DNA of 64,000 nt. Origin: OM182 bacterium MED-G28. GTDB lineage: Bacteria > Pseudomonadota > Gammaproteobacteria > Pseudomonadales > Pseudohongiellaceae. Numbering within the stretch: the first letter of the stretch is position 1; every line of letters starts with the position of its first letter. Made by a program: the position numbers and the translations under genes. Under the pieces are notes generated by a model. That model was given only the letters and a program-made list of their open reading frames with translations, was not told the origin of the DNA and searched no databases. The DNA is taken from positions 295,788 to 359,787 of the forward strand of contig NTJZ01000002.1 in assembly GCA_002457215.1 (NCBI GenBank). The letters run 5' to 3'. Of the stretch, positions 33,073-42,544 are shown piece after piece.

Positions 33073-35802
33073 TTAATTACTTAGCGCCTGCCTGGCTGCA
33101 GCATTGGTCTGCTCCATTAAAAGCGCCTGCCTGTCTACTGAGCCACTATAGTCTTGCGCACTTCCATCTAATCTACTTAGAAATTTCGCAAATAATTCGT
33201 ACGATAAATCTTTCTCAACATTGATGAATTCGCATGCTCCAAAATCTCGTATGGTTGTATTGACTTTGAGTTCATTGTCATAAAAGGAGCTTGATACGAC
33301 ACACGATTTATCAACTACTAATTGACCACAGGTTTCTAATGGATCGATGCTGTATCCATCGTCCGCAAAAGATAATCCACCCAACTTACAGGCTTCTAAT
33401 GTTTTTTCAAAAGATGGAACTCTGTATTGGTACCAGGTGCCATTGAATAATTCTTGGTATCGGGAATCGCCTAACTTCAAGAGGTATTTTTTGGTGGGGT
33501 CAGTTGCATTGTAACTGTCTTCTACTAATGAAGGGTCGGTGGTTACAGCCGTATCTGGCAGCCACCCCATAATATAAATCCTGTTATAAATAGGATAAGG
33601 GAAAAAGTCTCCCGTATCGCAGGCGGCCATAAATGAATAAGGTGAAACACAACTAGGATCTTGGTCATGGCCTCCACCTAGCGTATGCACCCACTCATGC
33701 ATAATGACTTGAGCATTAGCCTTCTTAATTTTTTCGGGGTCCCCTCCGGGGGATAAAGCGCTATGGTCATCGTAAAAGAAAGGTTGGTAATGAGTGTATT
33801 TATTGCCATCAGAATCAGAAATGTTCCAGTGTTTTCCTCCCCAGGAATTAAAAGAAGATGCCAATGCTCCCGTGTTATAAGAATCTTCGCTGGACAATAT
33901 TATTCCGATGGCCCTGTATTCTTTCACTTCAAAACCAGCGGGCATTCTCAGCCCGTCCAGCAAGAAGCGAGCGCCTGAGGAGCTAGCGAGCAACACCTTG
34001 TCTGAAATCCATTGGTAATGTTCTTTGCCAAGGTCTGTGTCTTTCCAGTTAACTGCTCCCTTTTGATTTTCCACCAACCAAGCTCGTAAGTTGTTAAGGA
34101 CACTGATCTGCTCTGTTGTAGGGTCTCTCAAAGCATTCGGGTTTGTCCTAAATTCAGCATAAAAATTCGAGAACACGTCATCGGAGCCCCAATTATCGAG
34201 CGCTGAGTCGATGGCCTCTATCTGGGCTTTTGAATCTGCATATTCCCCATCATAGGAACTAACAGGCAGCATATGGGTTCTAGAGGAAGCTATCCGATTA
34301 AAGCTGAGCAAGCCCATTTGCGTGGTAGCCAATTCTGCTGTGGCTTTAAATGCATCAGTAGTCTCGTAAAGGGTAGTCCCGTTATATCCCAGTAGCATGT
34401 AGGCCATATCGATTTGAGTTTTAAAATCATAATCGATTGCTTCCCCAAGATTGTTTCCTGCGGAGTCCCGCAGTGCGCCGACGGGAATATTTATAGAGTA
34501 GTTTTTATCAGACGCCAATATAACGGTAGGATTTATTGATAGACTTGCGCCTGTAATCGTTATGCTTGCACTAGAACTAGCCTGATAAGATTCCACTGTA
34601 TTACCGTCAGAATCTTTGAGAGTAATTAAGCCCTCACCTTTTGTGAGTGGAGAACTAAATGTTATGTCTATATTGTTCTCCACCGGCATCGTTTTAGAAT
34701 TTTTAGCAGGATTAAAGGTAAGCGCTGAGAGTTTTGGGGTAGAGGCAGGAGCTTCTAGGGTCACAGCACTTTGCAGTGTTAACAGAAGATTAGTCGAGTC
34801 AGTTAGACTCCAGGTGGTTTCGAGCGTCTGGCCGTTAGCTTGAATAATATCTGTAAAGATTCCGGTCGTTGTTTCAAATTTCCCGCTACAATCAGGGTTC
34901 TGTGCATTTTCGTTAAGGGCATTTGCAGCATTAAAAGCCCTGCTCTTAGCAACTTGAATGATTGCGTCCGGTAATGAGTAAATTGTAAAACCGATATCAA
35001 ATTGGCCTATTCCACCCACCGAGCCCGGGAGTCCATCTGTAAAAACGCGCAAACATGTGTAGATTGTTGCATCAGAAGAATTAAATATTCCGATGTTATT
35101 AAACGCTAGCTCTAAAGAAGAGTCGGGTGTGACACCGTTGTATAAAGAAAGCCATTCTCCTTTCCCCCAAATACTTTCTAATGCTTCGATATCTAGATTA
35201 GAGTACCAAACATTGCTGCCGTCTAAGTGCTCGTTGTAACCCATGCGTGTTGAGGCATGTGAGTCAGACCACTCATCTACAGCCCAATCGCCATCGTCTT
35301 TATCCCAGGGATGTTCCAACCCTAAAAAATGACCCAGCTCATGTAAGAAAATATTACGCCAAGTAGCCTGCTCACCCGCACTATGGATGGCTTCTTTATT
35401 CTCTCCAAGCCCACTTTGATGACTGATATTGATGCTGAGATCCACACTCCACTGTCCACTTAGTGAGTCTCTGAATTGGGCTTTATGGATATAGACAACC
35501 ACATCTGCTTCATTTTGTATGGCTGTCTCTTTAATAGAGATATTTAGTATTGACGAGGCACGAGCTGTTGATTCTCTGATTACCTTGTATTGCCATTCTT
35601 CTGGGGTTTTGAATTCTGAAGTGGTCTCGGTATTGATAAAGTAATTTAGGATTCTCGCTGTTCCAGCAATACTCTTTCTCGTAGCTATCTCCGAGTCGCT
35701 CATAATGAGCTCACCTATTTTTATTTCAGCTGGAGCTGCAGAGGTAAAACTCGCTAAAAGTGCGAGAAAGAGGCATGCGGGGAATTTGTATGTAAGCTTC
35801 AT
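33073..35802 (-). CDS. Large secreted protein with two metzincin-type zinc motifs and a Big_5-like domain
   Basis: This 909-residue protein has a Sec signal ending near T-S-A-A. The first protease-like region carries H-E-L-G-H-F-L-G-L-E-H (154-164), followed by a plausible Met-turn (T-R-M-G-Y-N), as in M10 peptidases. A middle section around 350-450 resembles a bacterial Ig-like (Big_5/SwmB) domain (L-S-A-L-T-F-N-P, I-D-I-T-F-S-S-P-L, A-L-R-D-S-A-G-N). A second complete motif H-E-W-V-H-T-L-G-G-G-H (702-712) follows, with downstream Y-I-M-G-W or F-M-A-A-C as a candidate Met-turn. Several Cys pairs near the end suggest disulfides. Activity of each half is unproven. Two zinc motifs in one chain is uncommon. 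Confidence 0.8.
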   Translation of the reverse strand: MKLTYKFPACLFLALLASFTSAAPAEIKIGELIMSDSEIATRKSIAGTARILNYFINTETTSEFKTPEEWQYKVIRESTARASSILNISIKETAIQNEADVVVYIHKAQFRDSLSGQWSVDLSINISHQSGLGENKEAIHSAGEQATWRNIFLHELGHFLGLEHPWDKDDGDWAVDEWSDSHASTRMGYNEHLDGSNVWYSNLDIEALESIWGKGEWLSLYNGVTPDSSLELAFNNIGIFNSSDATIYTCLRVFTDGLPGSVGGIGQFDIGFTIYSLPDAIIQVAKSRAFNAANALNENAQNPDCSGKFETTTGIFTDIIQANGQTLETTWSLTDSTNLLLTLQSAVTLEAPASTPKLSALTFNPAKNSKTMPVENNIDITFSSPLTKGEGLITLKDSDGNTVESYQASSSASITITGASLSINPTVILASDKNYSINIPVGALRDSAGNNLGEAIDYDFKTQIDMAYMLLGYNGTTLYETTDAFKATAELATTQMGLLSFNRIASSRTHMLPVSSYDGEYADSKAQIEAIDSALDNWGSDDVFSNFYAEFRTNPNALRDPTTEQISVLNNLRAWLVENQKGAVNWKDTDLGKEHYQWISDKVLLASSSGARFLLDGLRMPAGFEVKEYRAIGIILSSEDSYNTGALASSFNSWGGKHWNISDSDGNKYTHYQPFFYDDHSALSPGGDPEKIKKANAQVIMHEWVHTLGGGHDQDPSCVSPYSFMAACDTGDFFPYPIYNRIYIMGWLPDTAVTTDPSLVEDSYNATDPTKKYLLKLGDSRYQELFNGTWYQYRVPSFEKTLEACKLGGLSFADDGYSIDPLETCGQLVVDKSCVVSSSFYDNELKVNTTIRDFGACEFINVEKDLSYELFAKFLSRLDGSAQDYSGSVDRQALLMEQTNAAARQALSN

Positions 35803-35956
35803 GTTATGCCTTTATACATGACTTAATTGAAGAGTGCATTTCACTCATGATAGATGAATCTAATCAGCTTGAAATTATTTCTTAATACCTGACGTAAGCA
35901 AGAGAAATTTGTGGGTTCTAACTAAAATGCTCTGACGGTAGCCAGATTAGAACTGA

Positions 35957-35999
35957 GGGGGGGGGAGATGTCGCTATCACCGATCGAGCCGGTGATAGC
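35957..35999. other. G9 tract and 10-bp hairpin between EF-G and metalloprotease genes
   Basis: A run of nine G (35957-35965) is followed by the inverted repeat GCTATCACCG (35973-35982) / CGGTGATAGC (35990-35999) with a seven-base loop. On the minus strand the hairpin lies about 55 bp after the EF-G stop and could end that transcript, though no T-run follows. The C9 tract (minus strand) is about 155 bp upstream of the metalloprotease start. Homopolymers of this length can vary in length. Confidence 0.5.
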
Positions 36000-36053
36000 T
36001 TGCCTCCGAAAGATTATGCGTTCAATAGTGACTACCCTTGCAAGAATTTCTGC

Positions 36054-38147
36054 TTACTTCTTGGATTTCGCTTCTTGTCTTTCTTTTTCAGCTTCAACAA
36101 CGGCGTCTGAGACTGACCTTGGGCATTGCATGTAACGAGAGAACTCCATAGAGAACTGACCACGACCAGAGGTCATTGTTCGCAGGCTGCTAATGTAACC
36201 AAACATTTCTGAAAGAGGCACATCCGCTTTAATGCGAACACCTGTAGCCGCAGTGTCCTGATCTTTAATCATGCCCCGACGACGGTTTAAATCGCCAATT
36301 ACATCGCCCACGTGATCATCCGGCGTAAACACATCTACTTTCATGATCGGCTCGATTAACTCAGGTCCGGCTTTAGGCATTGACTGACGGTAAGCGCCTC
36401 TTGCAGCAAGTTCGAAGGCTACTGCCGATGAATCCACAGCATGGAAGCCGCCGTCGAATAGTTCAATTTCTATGTCCAGTACCGGGAAGCCTGCTATTGG
36501 ACCGTTCTCCATCATGCCTTGGAAACCTTTCTCAACAGCAGGGAAGAACTCTTTCGGTACGTTTCCGCCGACAACACTGGAGCTAAATACGTAGCCGGTA
36601 CCTGGTTCACCGGGCTTAATTCGGTAATCGATCTTACCGAATTGGCCGGAACCTCCTGACTGCTTCTTATGGGTGTAGGTATCTTCGATTTCCTGGGTAA
36701 TTGTTTCACGGTAGGCTACCTGAGGCGCGCCTACTTCCAGATCAACACCGTAAGTACGATTCAAAATATCGACCTTAATATCAAGGTGAAGCTCGCCCAT
36801 TCCTTTGAGGATGGTTTCACCGGAATCTTCGTCTGTCTCAACTCGAAAAGAAGGGTCTTCCGCCACCATTTTGCCAATCGCAATGCTCAATTTGTCAACA
36901 CTGGTCTTGTCTTTTGGTGATACCGCAATTGATATAACTGGGTCTGGGAAAATCATGGGTTCCAGCGTGCAGGGTTGATCGGTGCTGCATAAGGTGTGGC
37001 CTGTTTGCACATTCTTCATGCCAACGATAGCGAAAATATCACCGGCTTGCGCTCTATTAATTTCATTACGGTCATCGGCATGCATTTCTACCATACGGCC
37101 AATGCGCTCGGTTTTACCTGTAAATGAATTTAAAATAGTGTCGCCTTTGTTTAGCACACCGGAATACACCCTAGTAAAGGTTAGCGCGCCAAAGCGGTCT
37201 TCCATGATTTTGAATGCCAGTGCGCGAAATGGTTCAGTCTCATCAATCAGAGCAAACTCACCATTGGGTTCGCCTTTCTCATCGGTCAAAGGCTGAGCTT
37301 TAACTTCAGTTGGGTTGGGCAGATAATCAACAACCGCATCCAATATCAATTGAATACCTTTGTCTTTGAACGCAGAACCACAATAGGTCGGGAAGAAGTC
37401 CAGAGCGATTGTACCCTTGCGAATGCAACGTTTAATGTCATCTATCGACGGCTCTTCGCCATCTAGATAGGACTCCATCAAGTCATCATCTTGCTCAACA
37501 GCCATTTCAATTAATTTTTCACGGTATTCTTCTACTTGATCAACCATGTCTTCCGGCACATCGCCAATTTCGAATTTCTCTGGGTTGCCTGGATCGGGCC
37601 AAACATGTGATTTGCGTGTAAGGAGGTCAACTATACCTATGAAATCGTCTTCTGTGCCGATGGGTAAAACCATGACCATAGGATTTGCGCCGAGAACGTT
37701 TTCGACCTGATCAACAACTTTGAGGAAGTCTGCGCCGACGCGGTCCAACTTATTAACGAAGATAATGCGCGATACTTCCGACTCATTGGCATAGCGCCAG
37801 TTAGTCTCTGACTGAGGCTCAACACCGCCCGAGCCACAAAACACACCAACGCCGCCATCCAGCACTTTAAGTGAGCGATACACCTCAACGGTGAAATCAA
37901 CGTGACCCGGGGTATCTATAATATTGAAGCGGTGATCTCGCCAGAAACAGGTGGTCGCCGCAGACTGAATAGTGATTCCGCGCTCTTTCTCCTGGTCCAT
38001 GAAGTCCGTTGTTGCTGCACCATCATGTACTTCTCCGGTTTTATGGATTTTACCGGTTAGTTTAAGAATGCGCTCTGTGGTTGTGGTTTTCCCGGCATCA
38101 ACATGGGCGAAAATACCTATGTTTCTATATATTGATAAATCAGTCAT
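36054..38147 (-). CDS. fusA: Elongation factor G, second-type paralogue
   Basis: The start is set at ATG 38147 ([11 protein letters not shown]), four codons inside the longest frame. The protein has 697 residues. The GTPase domain shows [10 protein letters not shown] (G1), the D-T-P-G-H-V-D switch and N-K-L-D specificity motif. The rest has the usual EF-G domains II-V to the Lys-rich C-terminus. EF-G moves tRNAs and mRNA through the ribosome or acts in recycling. The gene is alone, away from rpsL-rpsG-tuf, which suggests it is not the str-operon copy but a paralogue (sometimes called fusA2). Whether it does elongation or recycling cannot be told. Confidence 0.92.
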   Translation of the reverse strand: MTDLSIYRNIGIFAHVDAGKTTTTERILKLTGKIHKTGEVHDGAATTDFMDQEKERGITIQSAATTCFWRDHRFNIIDTPGHVDFTVEVYRSLKVLDGGVGVFCGSGGVEPQSETNWRYANESEVSRIIFVNKLDRVGADFLKVVDQVENVLGANPMVMVLPIGTEDDFIGIVDLLTRKSHVWPDPGNPEKFEIGDVPEDMVDQVEEYREKLIEMAVEQDDDLMESYLDGEEPSIDDIKRCIRKGTIALDFFPTYCGSAFKDKGIQLILDAVVDYLPNPTEVKAQPLTDEKGEPNGEFALIDETEPFRALAFKIMEDRFGALTFTRVYSGVLNKGDTILNSFTGKTERIGRMVEMHADDRNEINRAQAGDIFAIVGMKNVQTGHTLCSTDQPCTLEPMIFPDPVISIAVSPKDKTSVDKLSIAIGKMVAEDPSFRVETDEDSGETILKGMGELHLDIKVDILNRTYGVDLEVGAPQVAYRETITQEIEDTYTHKKQSGGSGQFGKIDYRIKPGEPGTGYVFSSSVVGGNVPKEFFPAVEKGFQGMMENGPIAGFPVLDIEIELFDGGFHAVDSSAVAFELAARGAYRQSMPKAGPELIEPIMKVDVFTPDDHVGDVIGDLNRRRGMIKDQDTAATGVRIKADVPLSEMFGYISSLRTMTSGRGQFSMEFSRYMQCPRSVSDAVVEAEKERQEAKSKK

Positions 38148-38323
38148 TGTGCTGCCCAAAGGTTAGTTAGCTAGCCAGTTAGTAAGTTAGGAAAAAAAAG
38201 GTGCCGAATGATACTAGAGTTTCGTATAAAAACGCGAGAGGAAAATAAAGGAAAGATCAACGTAATATTCTGAAATGGCACAAAATATTGTTACTGTCAT
38301 AAGAAACAAGTGGGGGCACTGCT

Positions 38324-38370
38324 AAAAAAACAAACCACATAAATAGAACTTTTTAGTGATTTCGTGGTTT
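38324..38370 (-). terminator. Probable terminator of the tmRNA gene
   Basis: On the minus strand, AAACCAC (plus 38364-38370) pairs with GTGGTTT (38332-38338) across a 25-base loop. A G and then seven T (plus-strand A-run 38324-38330) follow. It lies about 35-80 bp beyond the tmRNA 3' end. The long loop makes it only a fair terminator. Confidence 0.5.
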
Positions 38371-38404
38371 TCAAGACGCTACTAGACACCTCTTAATAGG
38401 TATT

Positions 38405-38767
38405 TGGTGGAGGCGGGGGGATTTGAACCCCCGTCCGTCAGCTCTCGGCCTAAAGATCTACATGTTTAGCGTCGTCTATTGAGTTAGCCCTTCTCGACCC
38501 GACGGGCAGGGTGAGTTAGGGCGAGTCTGGTAAGTTTTAACAGCTCGACGCCAGACGCATCGAACTTGCGATCCCGTTCTATATGACGATTGCAATCACT
38601 GGTTTACGGGCATCCCCGTGGCAATCGCTAGCCAGCTATATTAAGCAGCTAGAGCGTAGTTGTCGTCGTTGGCAACTAATAGTTTGCAGCAATTGTTTTA
38701 CGAGAGTTACTACCCTCTCGACATGCACCACAGGACTTGATACCGGCGTCGAATCCGAATCACCCCC
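38405..38767 (-). ncRNA. ssrA: tmRNA (transfer-messenger RNA)
   Basis: The 5' end reads GGGGGTGATTCGGATTCGAC on the minus strand from 38767. The 3' end carries the T-arm motif GGTTCAAATCC and CCTCCACCA, so CCA is encoded (3' end at 38405). The acceptor stem GGGGGTG pairs with CGCCTCC with one G-U. The tag reading frame at 38641-38673 encodes ANDDNYALAA. With SmpB, encoded less than 1 kb away, tmRNA rescues stalled ribosomes and marks incomplete proteins for proteolysis. Length (363 nt) is normal. Confidence 0.97.
38641..38673 (-). other. tmRNA proteolysis-tag reading frame
   Basis: Within the tmRNA, the minus strand from 38673 reads GCC AAC GAC GAC AAC TAC GCT CTA GCT GCT TAA, which gives ANDDNYALAA and stop. 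The resume codon is GCC. The same tag is used by Pseudomonas; E. coli has Glu at position 4. Confidence 0.95.
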
Positions 38768-38867
38768 AATACAATACCAAGTTTAGCATAAGTAGCTAGG
38801 AGTGGGGCTTACTTGCTTTGACCTAGATCACTGTTGGTGGAGCTTGCACAGTGAAGTAGCGAGCTTT

Positions 38868-39572
38868 TCATAATTGCCGCTCTTTCCACGCTTCGATATC
38901 CATATTTATCGCCTCTCGCAGAGACGAAAGCATTGGGCCCCGTAATCTCAATTTGCTTGCCTTGTGGGCATCTAAATCCAGCTTTAATATTTCTTCTGCT
39001 TTTAGCGTCGCTGCTGTCAATACTTGATCAGCTTCGACAGCTTGATCCAGAAATCCCGCTTCTAAGGCTTCATCGACATCGAAGAAATGAGCAAGGCCAA
39101 CAGCTTTGCTGCGGTGTTTGTTAATTATGCGCTGCTTCACTACCTCAATAGCGAAATGGGGTACTGTTAATCCTATAGAAACTTCATTAGCGGCGAATTT
39201 GGAATTCCCTTTTGCTCCAATTCGATAATCGGTGGATAGAAGTACAAATGTACCCATGGCAACAGCATGACCAGTGCAAGCAGTAATAATAGGCAGTGGA
39301 AAACTAAGCATTCGATGAGAAAGCTCGGCACCTAAAGAAAGCATTTCTAGTATTTTTTCGTTGTCGCCAGATTTAAAAACACTGAGATCAAACCCTCCAG
39401 AGAACATACTTTCCCTGCCGGCTAGAATTACTACAGAGCCTGCTTGCTCAGCCTGGTCCAATGCTGAATTCAATTCCGTTAACATTTGTACGGAAAAGAC
39501 ATTGGCTTTGCCATCATCCAAAGTGATTAGAGAAATATTGTTTTCAAAGGTGTAAGTAACCAGTTCGCTCAT
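38868..39572 (-). CDS. Crotonase (enoyl-CoA hydratase/isomerase family)
   Basis: The 234-residue protein has the crotonase core: D-D-G-K-A-N-V-F-S, then the oxyanion-hole stretch M-F-S-G-G-F-D-L, and T-G-H-A-V-A-M-G-T-F-V-L-L-S-T-D-Y-R-I-G. The two catalytic Glu of true hydratases are not clearly in place, and the protein is shorter than the usual 257-residue hydratase. A CoA-thioester isomerase, hydrolase or decarboxylase is possible. It sits between the tmRNA and smpB genes, but no functional link is apparent. Cytoplasmic. Confidence 0.85.
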   Translation of the reverse strand: MSELVTYTFENNISLITLDDGKANVFSVQMLTELNSALDQAEQAGSVVILAGRESMFSGGFDLSVFKSGDNEKILEMLSLGAELSHRMLSFPLPIITACTGHAVAMGTFVLLSTDYRIGAKGNSKFAANEVSIGLTVPHFAIEVVKQRIINKHRSKAVGLAHFFDVDEALEAGFLDQAVEADQVLTAATLKAEEILKLDLDAHKASKLRLRGPMLSSLREAINMDIEAWKERQL

Positions 39573-39606
39573 AATTTGTTCTCGATTAGATTTCTAGTTG
39601 TAAGTT

Positions 39607-40110
39607 TTATTTGTTGGCATGACGCACGATTCGTTGTTTATCTATATTCCATTCCCGTTCTTTTGTAGATGCACGTTTATCATGTGATTGTTTACCTTTT
39701 GCTAATGCGATCTGACATTTTATCAAGTGTCCTTTCCAGTACATTTTTGTACAAACGCAGGTATGCCCTTTCTGCTGGGTCGCAGCGAAGAGTTTCGCCA
39801 GTTCTCTTTTATTGAGCAGTAATTTTTTAGTGCGTGATGGGTCGGCAACACTGTGGGTATTTTTTGTATCCAAAGGCGTGACATTGCATCCTAACAAAAA
39901 GGCTTCTCCGTCTTTGATAAGGACATAACTATCCACCAGCTGCACTTTCTTTAAGCGCAAACTTTTTACTTCCCACCCTTGCAAAGCAATGCCCGTTTCG
40001 AAATTAGCTTCTATGAAGAAATCGTGTCGAATTTTTTTATTCTTTACGATTGTCGTGTCAGGTAACTTGGCTGCTTTGGGTTTTCGCTTTGTATTGTTTG
40101 GTTTGGCCAT
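39607..40110 (-). CDS. smpB: SsrA-binding protein SmpB
   Basis: This 167-residue protein has the SmpB OB-fold core: [28 protein letters not shown] and L-L-L-N-K-R-E-L. The C-terminal basic tail (K-G-K-Q-S-H-D-K-R and following) enters the mRNA channel. It binds tmRNA and brings it to stalled ribosomes. It has the usual length, and it is the divergent neighbour of the transporter and ratA genes, with ssrA nearby. Confidence 0.97.
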   Translation of the reverse strand: MAKPNNTKRKPKAAKLPDTTIVKNKKIRHDFFIEANFETGIALQGWEVKSLRLKKVQLVDSYVLIKDGEAFLLGCNVTPLDTKNTHSVADPSRTKKLLLNKRELAKLFAATQQKGHTCVCTKMYWKGHLIKCQIALAKGKQSHDKRASTKEREWNIDKQRIVRHANK

Positions 40111-40310
40111 GGGGAGTGATTATAGCGCTTAAGTTAAAGTGACGCGCTAAAGGGAAAGAAAAAGCCTTTTTGAGTAGCAAAATCAGTCGCTAACTGATGA
40201 AAATTGTGTCGTTGTATGCGAGTAGGGGCACTGATAGAATCCCTTGATGTGATTCAATAAAAATAAGCTAATCTATTGAACTTAATAAAGTTTTAATAGA
40301 GAAGAGGGGA

Positions 40311-41723
40311 ATGCAGTTGGCAGGAGAAAGAGGGCAGTTTAGTTCAAAACTCGGTTTTATTCTGGCAGCTGCGGGTTCAGCCGTAGGCCTCGGGAATCTT
40401 GTCGCATTTCCAGTAATGGCATCGAAAAATGGTGGTGCCGCCTTTCTTATTATTTATTTGTTTTTTATTGCCTTTATTTGTTATCCAGTAATGATGGCCG
40501 AGATATCAATGGGCCGGAGGACTAACCGCAATCCGGTAGGAGCATTCTCTCAATTGTCAGATGGTCATAAGGGGTGGCGCCTCGCAGGCATGTTGGCAAT
40601 TCTAACGCCTTTTATGATTGCAGTTTTCTATACCGTTATTACCGTTTGGCTTGTTGTCTATATAAAAGAAATTGCTACCGGGGGATTGGCAATACTGTCT
40701 ACCGAGGCAGCATTTGGAGAAATCGTCGCACGTCCTTCTTTATTTGGATACTTGATTGGTCTTCTCATACTGATCTTTTTTATTTTATTAGGTGGCGTTA
40801 AAGGAGGCATCGAGAGATTAGCTCGAGTATTAATGCCTACCCTTGCTGCCATGTTGGTACTGCTAACATTGTTTGTCCTGACCTTGGATAATGCAATTAT
40901 TGGTATCCGTTATTATTTGGTACCCGACTTCAGTCGAATTGAGCTTTCTGTGATTAATGGAGCTCTGAGCCAGGCTTTCTTTTCGCTTTCGTTAGGAATG
41001 GGAATCTTGATTACTTACGGCTCCTATTTTAGTAGTGAAGATAATATTGCCCAATCAACACGCATGGTAGCGATAGCTGATACATCTATCGCATTTTTTG
41101 CTGGCTTACTCATTCTTCCTGCTATTTTCGCTTTTGATCCCAATACCAATACCGATGATCTCTCTACTTCTAGTATCGGGTTGATCTTTAGCTTCTTGCC
41201 GCAAATATTTTTGTCAATGCAAGCCGCGGTGGGTTATACCGGTGCAAGTGTTGTAGCAATTGTTTTCTTTACTTTGGTATTTTTTGCGGCACTGACTTCA
41301 CTAGTTTCTATTATAGAAATTCCAATCTCGTGCTGGATCGATGAATTGAAACTGTCCCGTAAGAAGGCAGTCGGGCTGCAAGCATTTTTGTTAACTCTAT
41401 TCGCTGTCCCTGCCGTAATGTCTCTAGGCATCTCAGATTTTTTTACTAATTTCACCAGCTATGGGGGCGCGACCAAGTCATTCTTTGACCTGGTTTCTGA
41501 TGTATTCTACGAGACGATATTGCCCTTTGTTGGTTTTACAGTTTGCATTTTCTGCGCCTATCGTTGGAAAGTCAGTGGTTTGAAATCAGAATTAGTTAAG
41601 GGTGATGAGAGCTATGATGGCTCGAACCTCGAAAAATATATCAATTTTTCATTGGGCACTGTAATCCCTGTTGTTCTTCTGTTGGTATTCATCAGTACTG
41701 TTGCGCAAATCTATTTCGCTTAG
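40311..41723 (+). CDS. Sodium-dependent transporter, NSS (SLC6-like) family
   Basis: The 470-residue protein starts at ATG 40311 behind GAGGGG. The N-terminal A-A-A-G-S-A-V-G-L-G-N-L-V-A-F-P is the signature of the unwound first helix that binds Na+ and substrate in neurotransmitter:sodium symporters. About eleven to twelve hydrophobic helices follow. N-P-V-G-A-F and the F-F-S-L-S-L-G-M-G helix are also typical. It probably imports an amino acid, amine or related solute; the substrate is unknown. It is inserted between smpB and ratA, which are adjacent in many gammaproteobacteria. Confidence 0.9.
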   Translation: MQLAGERGQFSSKLGFILAAAGSAVGLGNLVAFPVMASKNGGAAFLIIYLFFIAFICYPVMMAEISMGRRTNRNPVGAFSQLSDGHKGWRLAGMLAILTPFMIAVFYTVITVWLVVYIKEIATGGLAILSTEAAFGEIVARPSLFGYLIGLLILIFFILLGGVKGGIERLARVLMPTLAAMLVLLTLFVLTLDNAIIGIRYYLVPDFSRIELSVINGALSQAFFSLSLGMGILITYGSYFSSEDNIAQSTRMVAIADTSIAFFAGLLILPAIFAFDPNTNTDDLSTSSIGLIFSFLPQIFLSMQAAVGYTGASVVAIVFFTLVFFAALTSLVSIIEIPISCWIDELKLSRKKAVGLQAFLLTLFAVPAVMSLGISDFFTNFTSYGGATKSFFDLVSDVFYETILPFVGFTVCIFCAYRWKVSGLKSELVKGDESYDGSNLEKYINFSLGTVIPVVLLLVFISTVAQIYFA

Positions 41724-41745
41724 TTTTTGTCGCTGGTTTTAATTT

Positions 41746-42177
41746 ATGGCAAGCATTCATCGTAGTGCTCTCGTGCAATACTCATCAGAGCAGATGTTCG
41801 ATCTCATCAATGACGTTGAAAAGTACCCAGAGTTTATGCGCGGGTGTAAGTCGGCGACAGTTATCAGCCAAAATGAGAATGAATTGATTGGCCAACTCTG
41901 TTTGGCAAAAGCTGGAATAAATCAGGAATTCACCACGCGAAATATTTTGAAGCGTCCGCGCTCTATTGAAATGGGGTTGATTGAAGGCAACTTTAAGGAT
42001 TTCAGGTGTCAATGGACTTTTGAGGTGCTGGCTCTAGACGCTTGTAAGGTGACGCTGCAAATGGATTTCGAATTTGATTTTGGTTTAGTTGAGTATGCTG
42101 CAGAGAAACTTATTAGCTCTTCTGCAAATAGTTTGGTTGATTCATTAGTGACTCGTGCGAAGCAGGTTTATGGATGA
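41746..42177 (+). CDS. ratA: RatA-like START/Coq10 protein
   Basis: This 143-residue protein has the RatA pattern: S-A-L-V-Q-Y-S-S-E-Q-M-F-D-L-I-N-D-V-E-K-Y-P-E-F at the N-terminus, then T-R-N and F-x-W-x-F and a terminal A-N-S-L-V-D-S-L-V-T-R-A. The family includes E. coli RatA (reported to block 70S ribosome assembly) and ubiquinone-binding Coq10; for most bacterial members either role is possible. A 22-codon frame overlaps its stop in place of the usual rnfH gene. Confidence 0.88.
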   Translation: MASIHRSALVQYSSEQMFDLINDVEKYPEFMRGCKSATVISQNENELIGQLCLAKAGINQEFTTRNILKRPRSIEMGLIEGNFKDFRCQWTFEVLALDACKVTLQMDFEFDFGLVEYAAEKLISSSANSLVDSLVTRAKQVYG

Positions 42178-42242
42178 TGAGCCAAGAAGAAGTAACCCTG
42201 CTTTATCTAAACCTATACTTCACGCATAATCACTGCACATGA
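42174..42242 (+). other. 22-codon reading frame in the usual rnfH position
   Basis: It starts at ATG 42174, overlapping the ratA stop by four bases, and ends at TGA 42240-42242. In many relatives rnfH begins at this same overlap. The peptide has no recognisable RnfH sequence. It may be chance or a decayed remnant. Confidence 0.2.
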
Positions 42243-42271
42243 AGTGAGTTCTACCCGAGCGAAAACTAAGC

Positions 42272-42544
42272 ATGACTAAGAAACAGAAAGAATCTCTGCT
42301 GAAGCGCATCGAGAAAGGCCTTTACGAATACTATGTAACACCATATCGTCGATCCTTTGCGCGGGCCCAACGGGATGAAGATGACTTATTTATGTTGTTA
42401 GTATTTGCTGAAAGCATGGGGCTGCCTAATCCTGCCGCTTACTATACTCTTGAGCTGCTGCCTCTTGTTTATGATCGGTTTCATGAGTGGCACAAACGTA
42501 TGGGTATGGAACGCTCGCCATTGGATCATATCGGGTGTTGTTAG
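42272..42544 (+). CDS. Small protein with C-terminal Cys-Cys (cory-CC-star-like)
   Basis: This 90-residue protein is helical, with basic N-terminus (T-K-K-Q-K-E-S-L-L-K-R-I), an R-S-F-A-R-A-Q-R-D-E-D segment, a hydrophobic helix L-F-M-L-L-V-F-A-E-S-M-G-L-P-N-P and a terminus H-I-G-C-C followed directly by the stop. That ending and the adjacent ArsA-type ATPase fit the family informally named cory-CC-star. Two terminal Cys could bind a metal or be a modification or targeting signal. The next gene starts inside its last codons, so both are likely made together. Function unknown. Confidence 0.72.
   Translation: MTKKQKESLLKRIEKGLYEYYVTPYRRSFARAQRDEDDLFMLLVFAESMGLPNPAAYYTLELLPLVYDRFHEWHKRMGMERSPLDHIGCC

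Noticed and set aside
38405..38767. tmRNA 3' end as an integration site
   Set aside because: No second copy of the 3' end and no integrase gene was seen, so there is no evidence for an island inserted here.
38768..38867. Promoter of the tmRNA gene
   Set aside because: A TAAACT hexamer lies near the expected -10 on the minus strand, but no -35 was found, so I did not annotate it.
42487..42534. N-terminal extension of the ArsA-like ATPase from GTG 42487
   Set aside because: It would lie wholly inside the Cys-Cys gene and adds residues not typical for the family; a start at the overlap is simpler.
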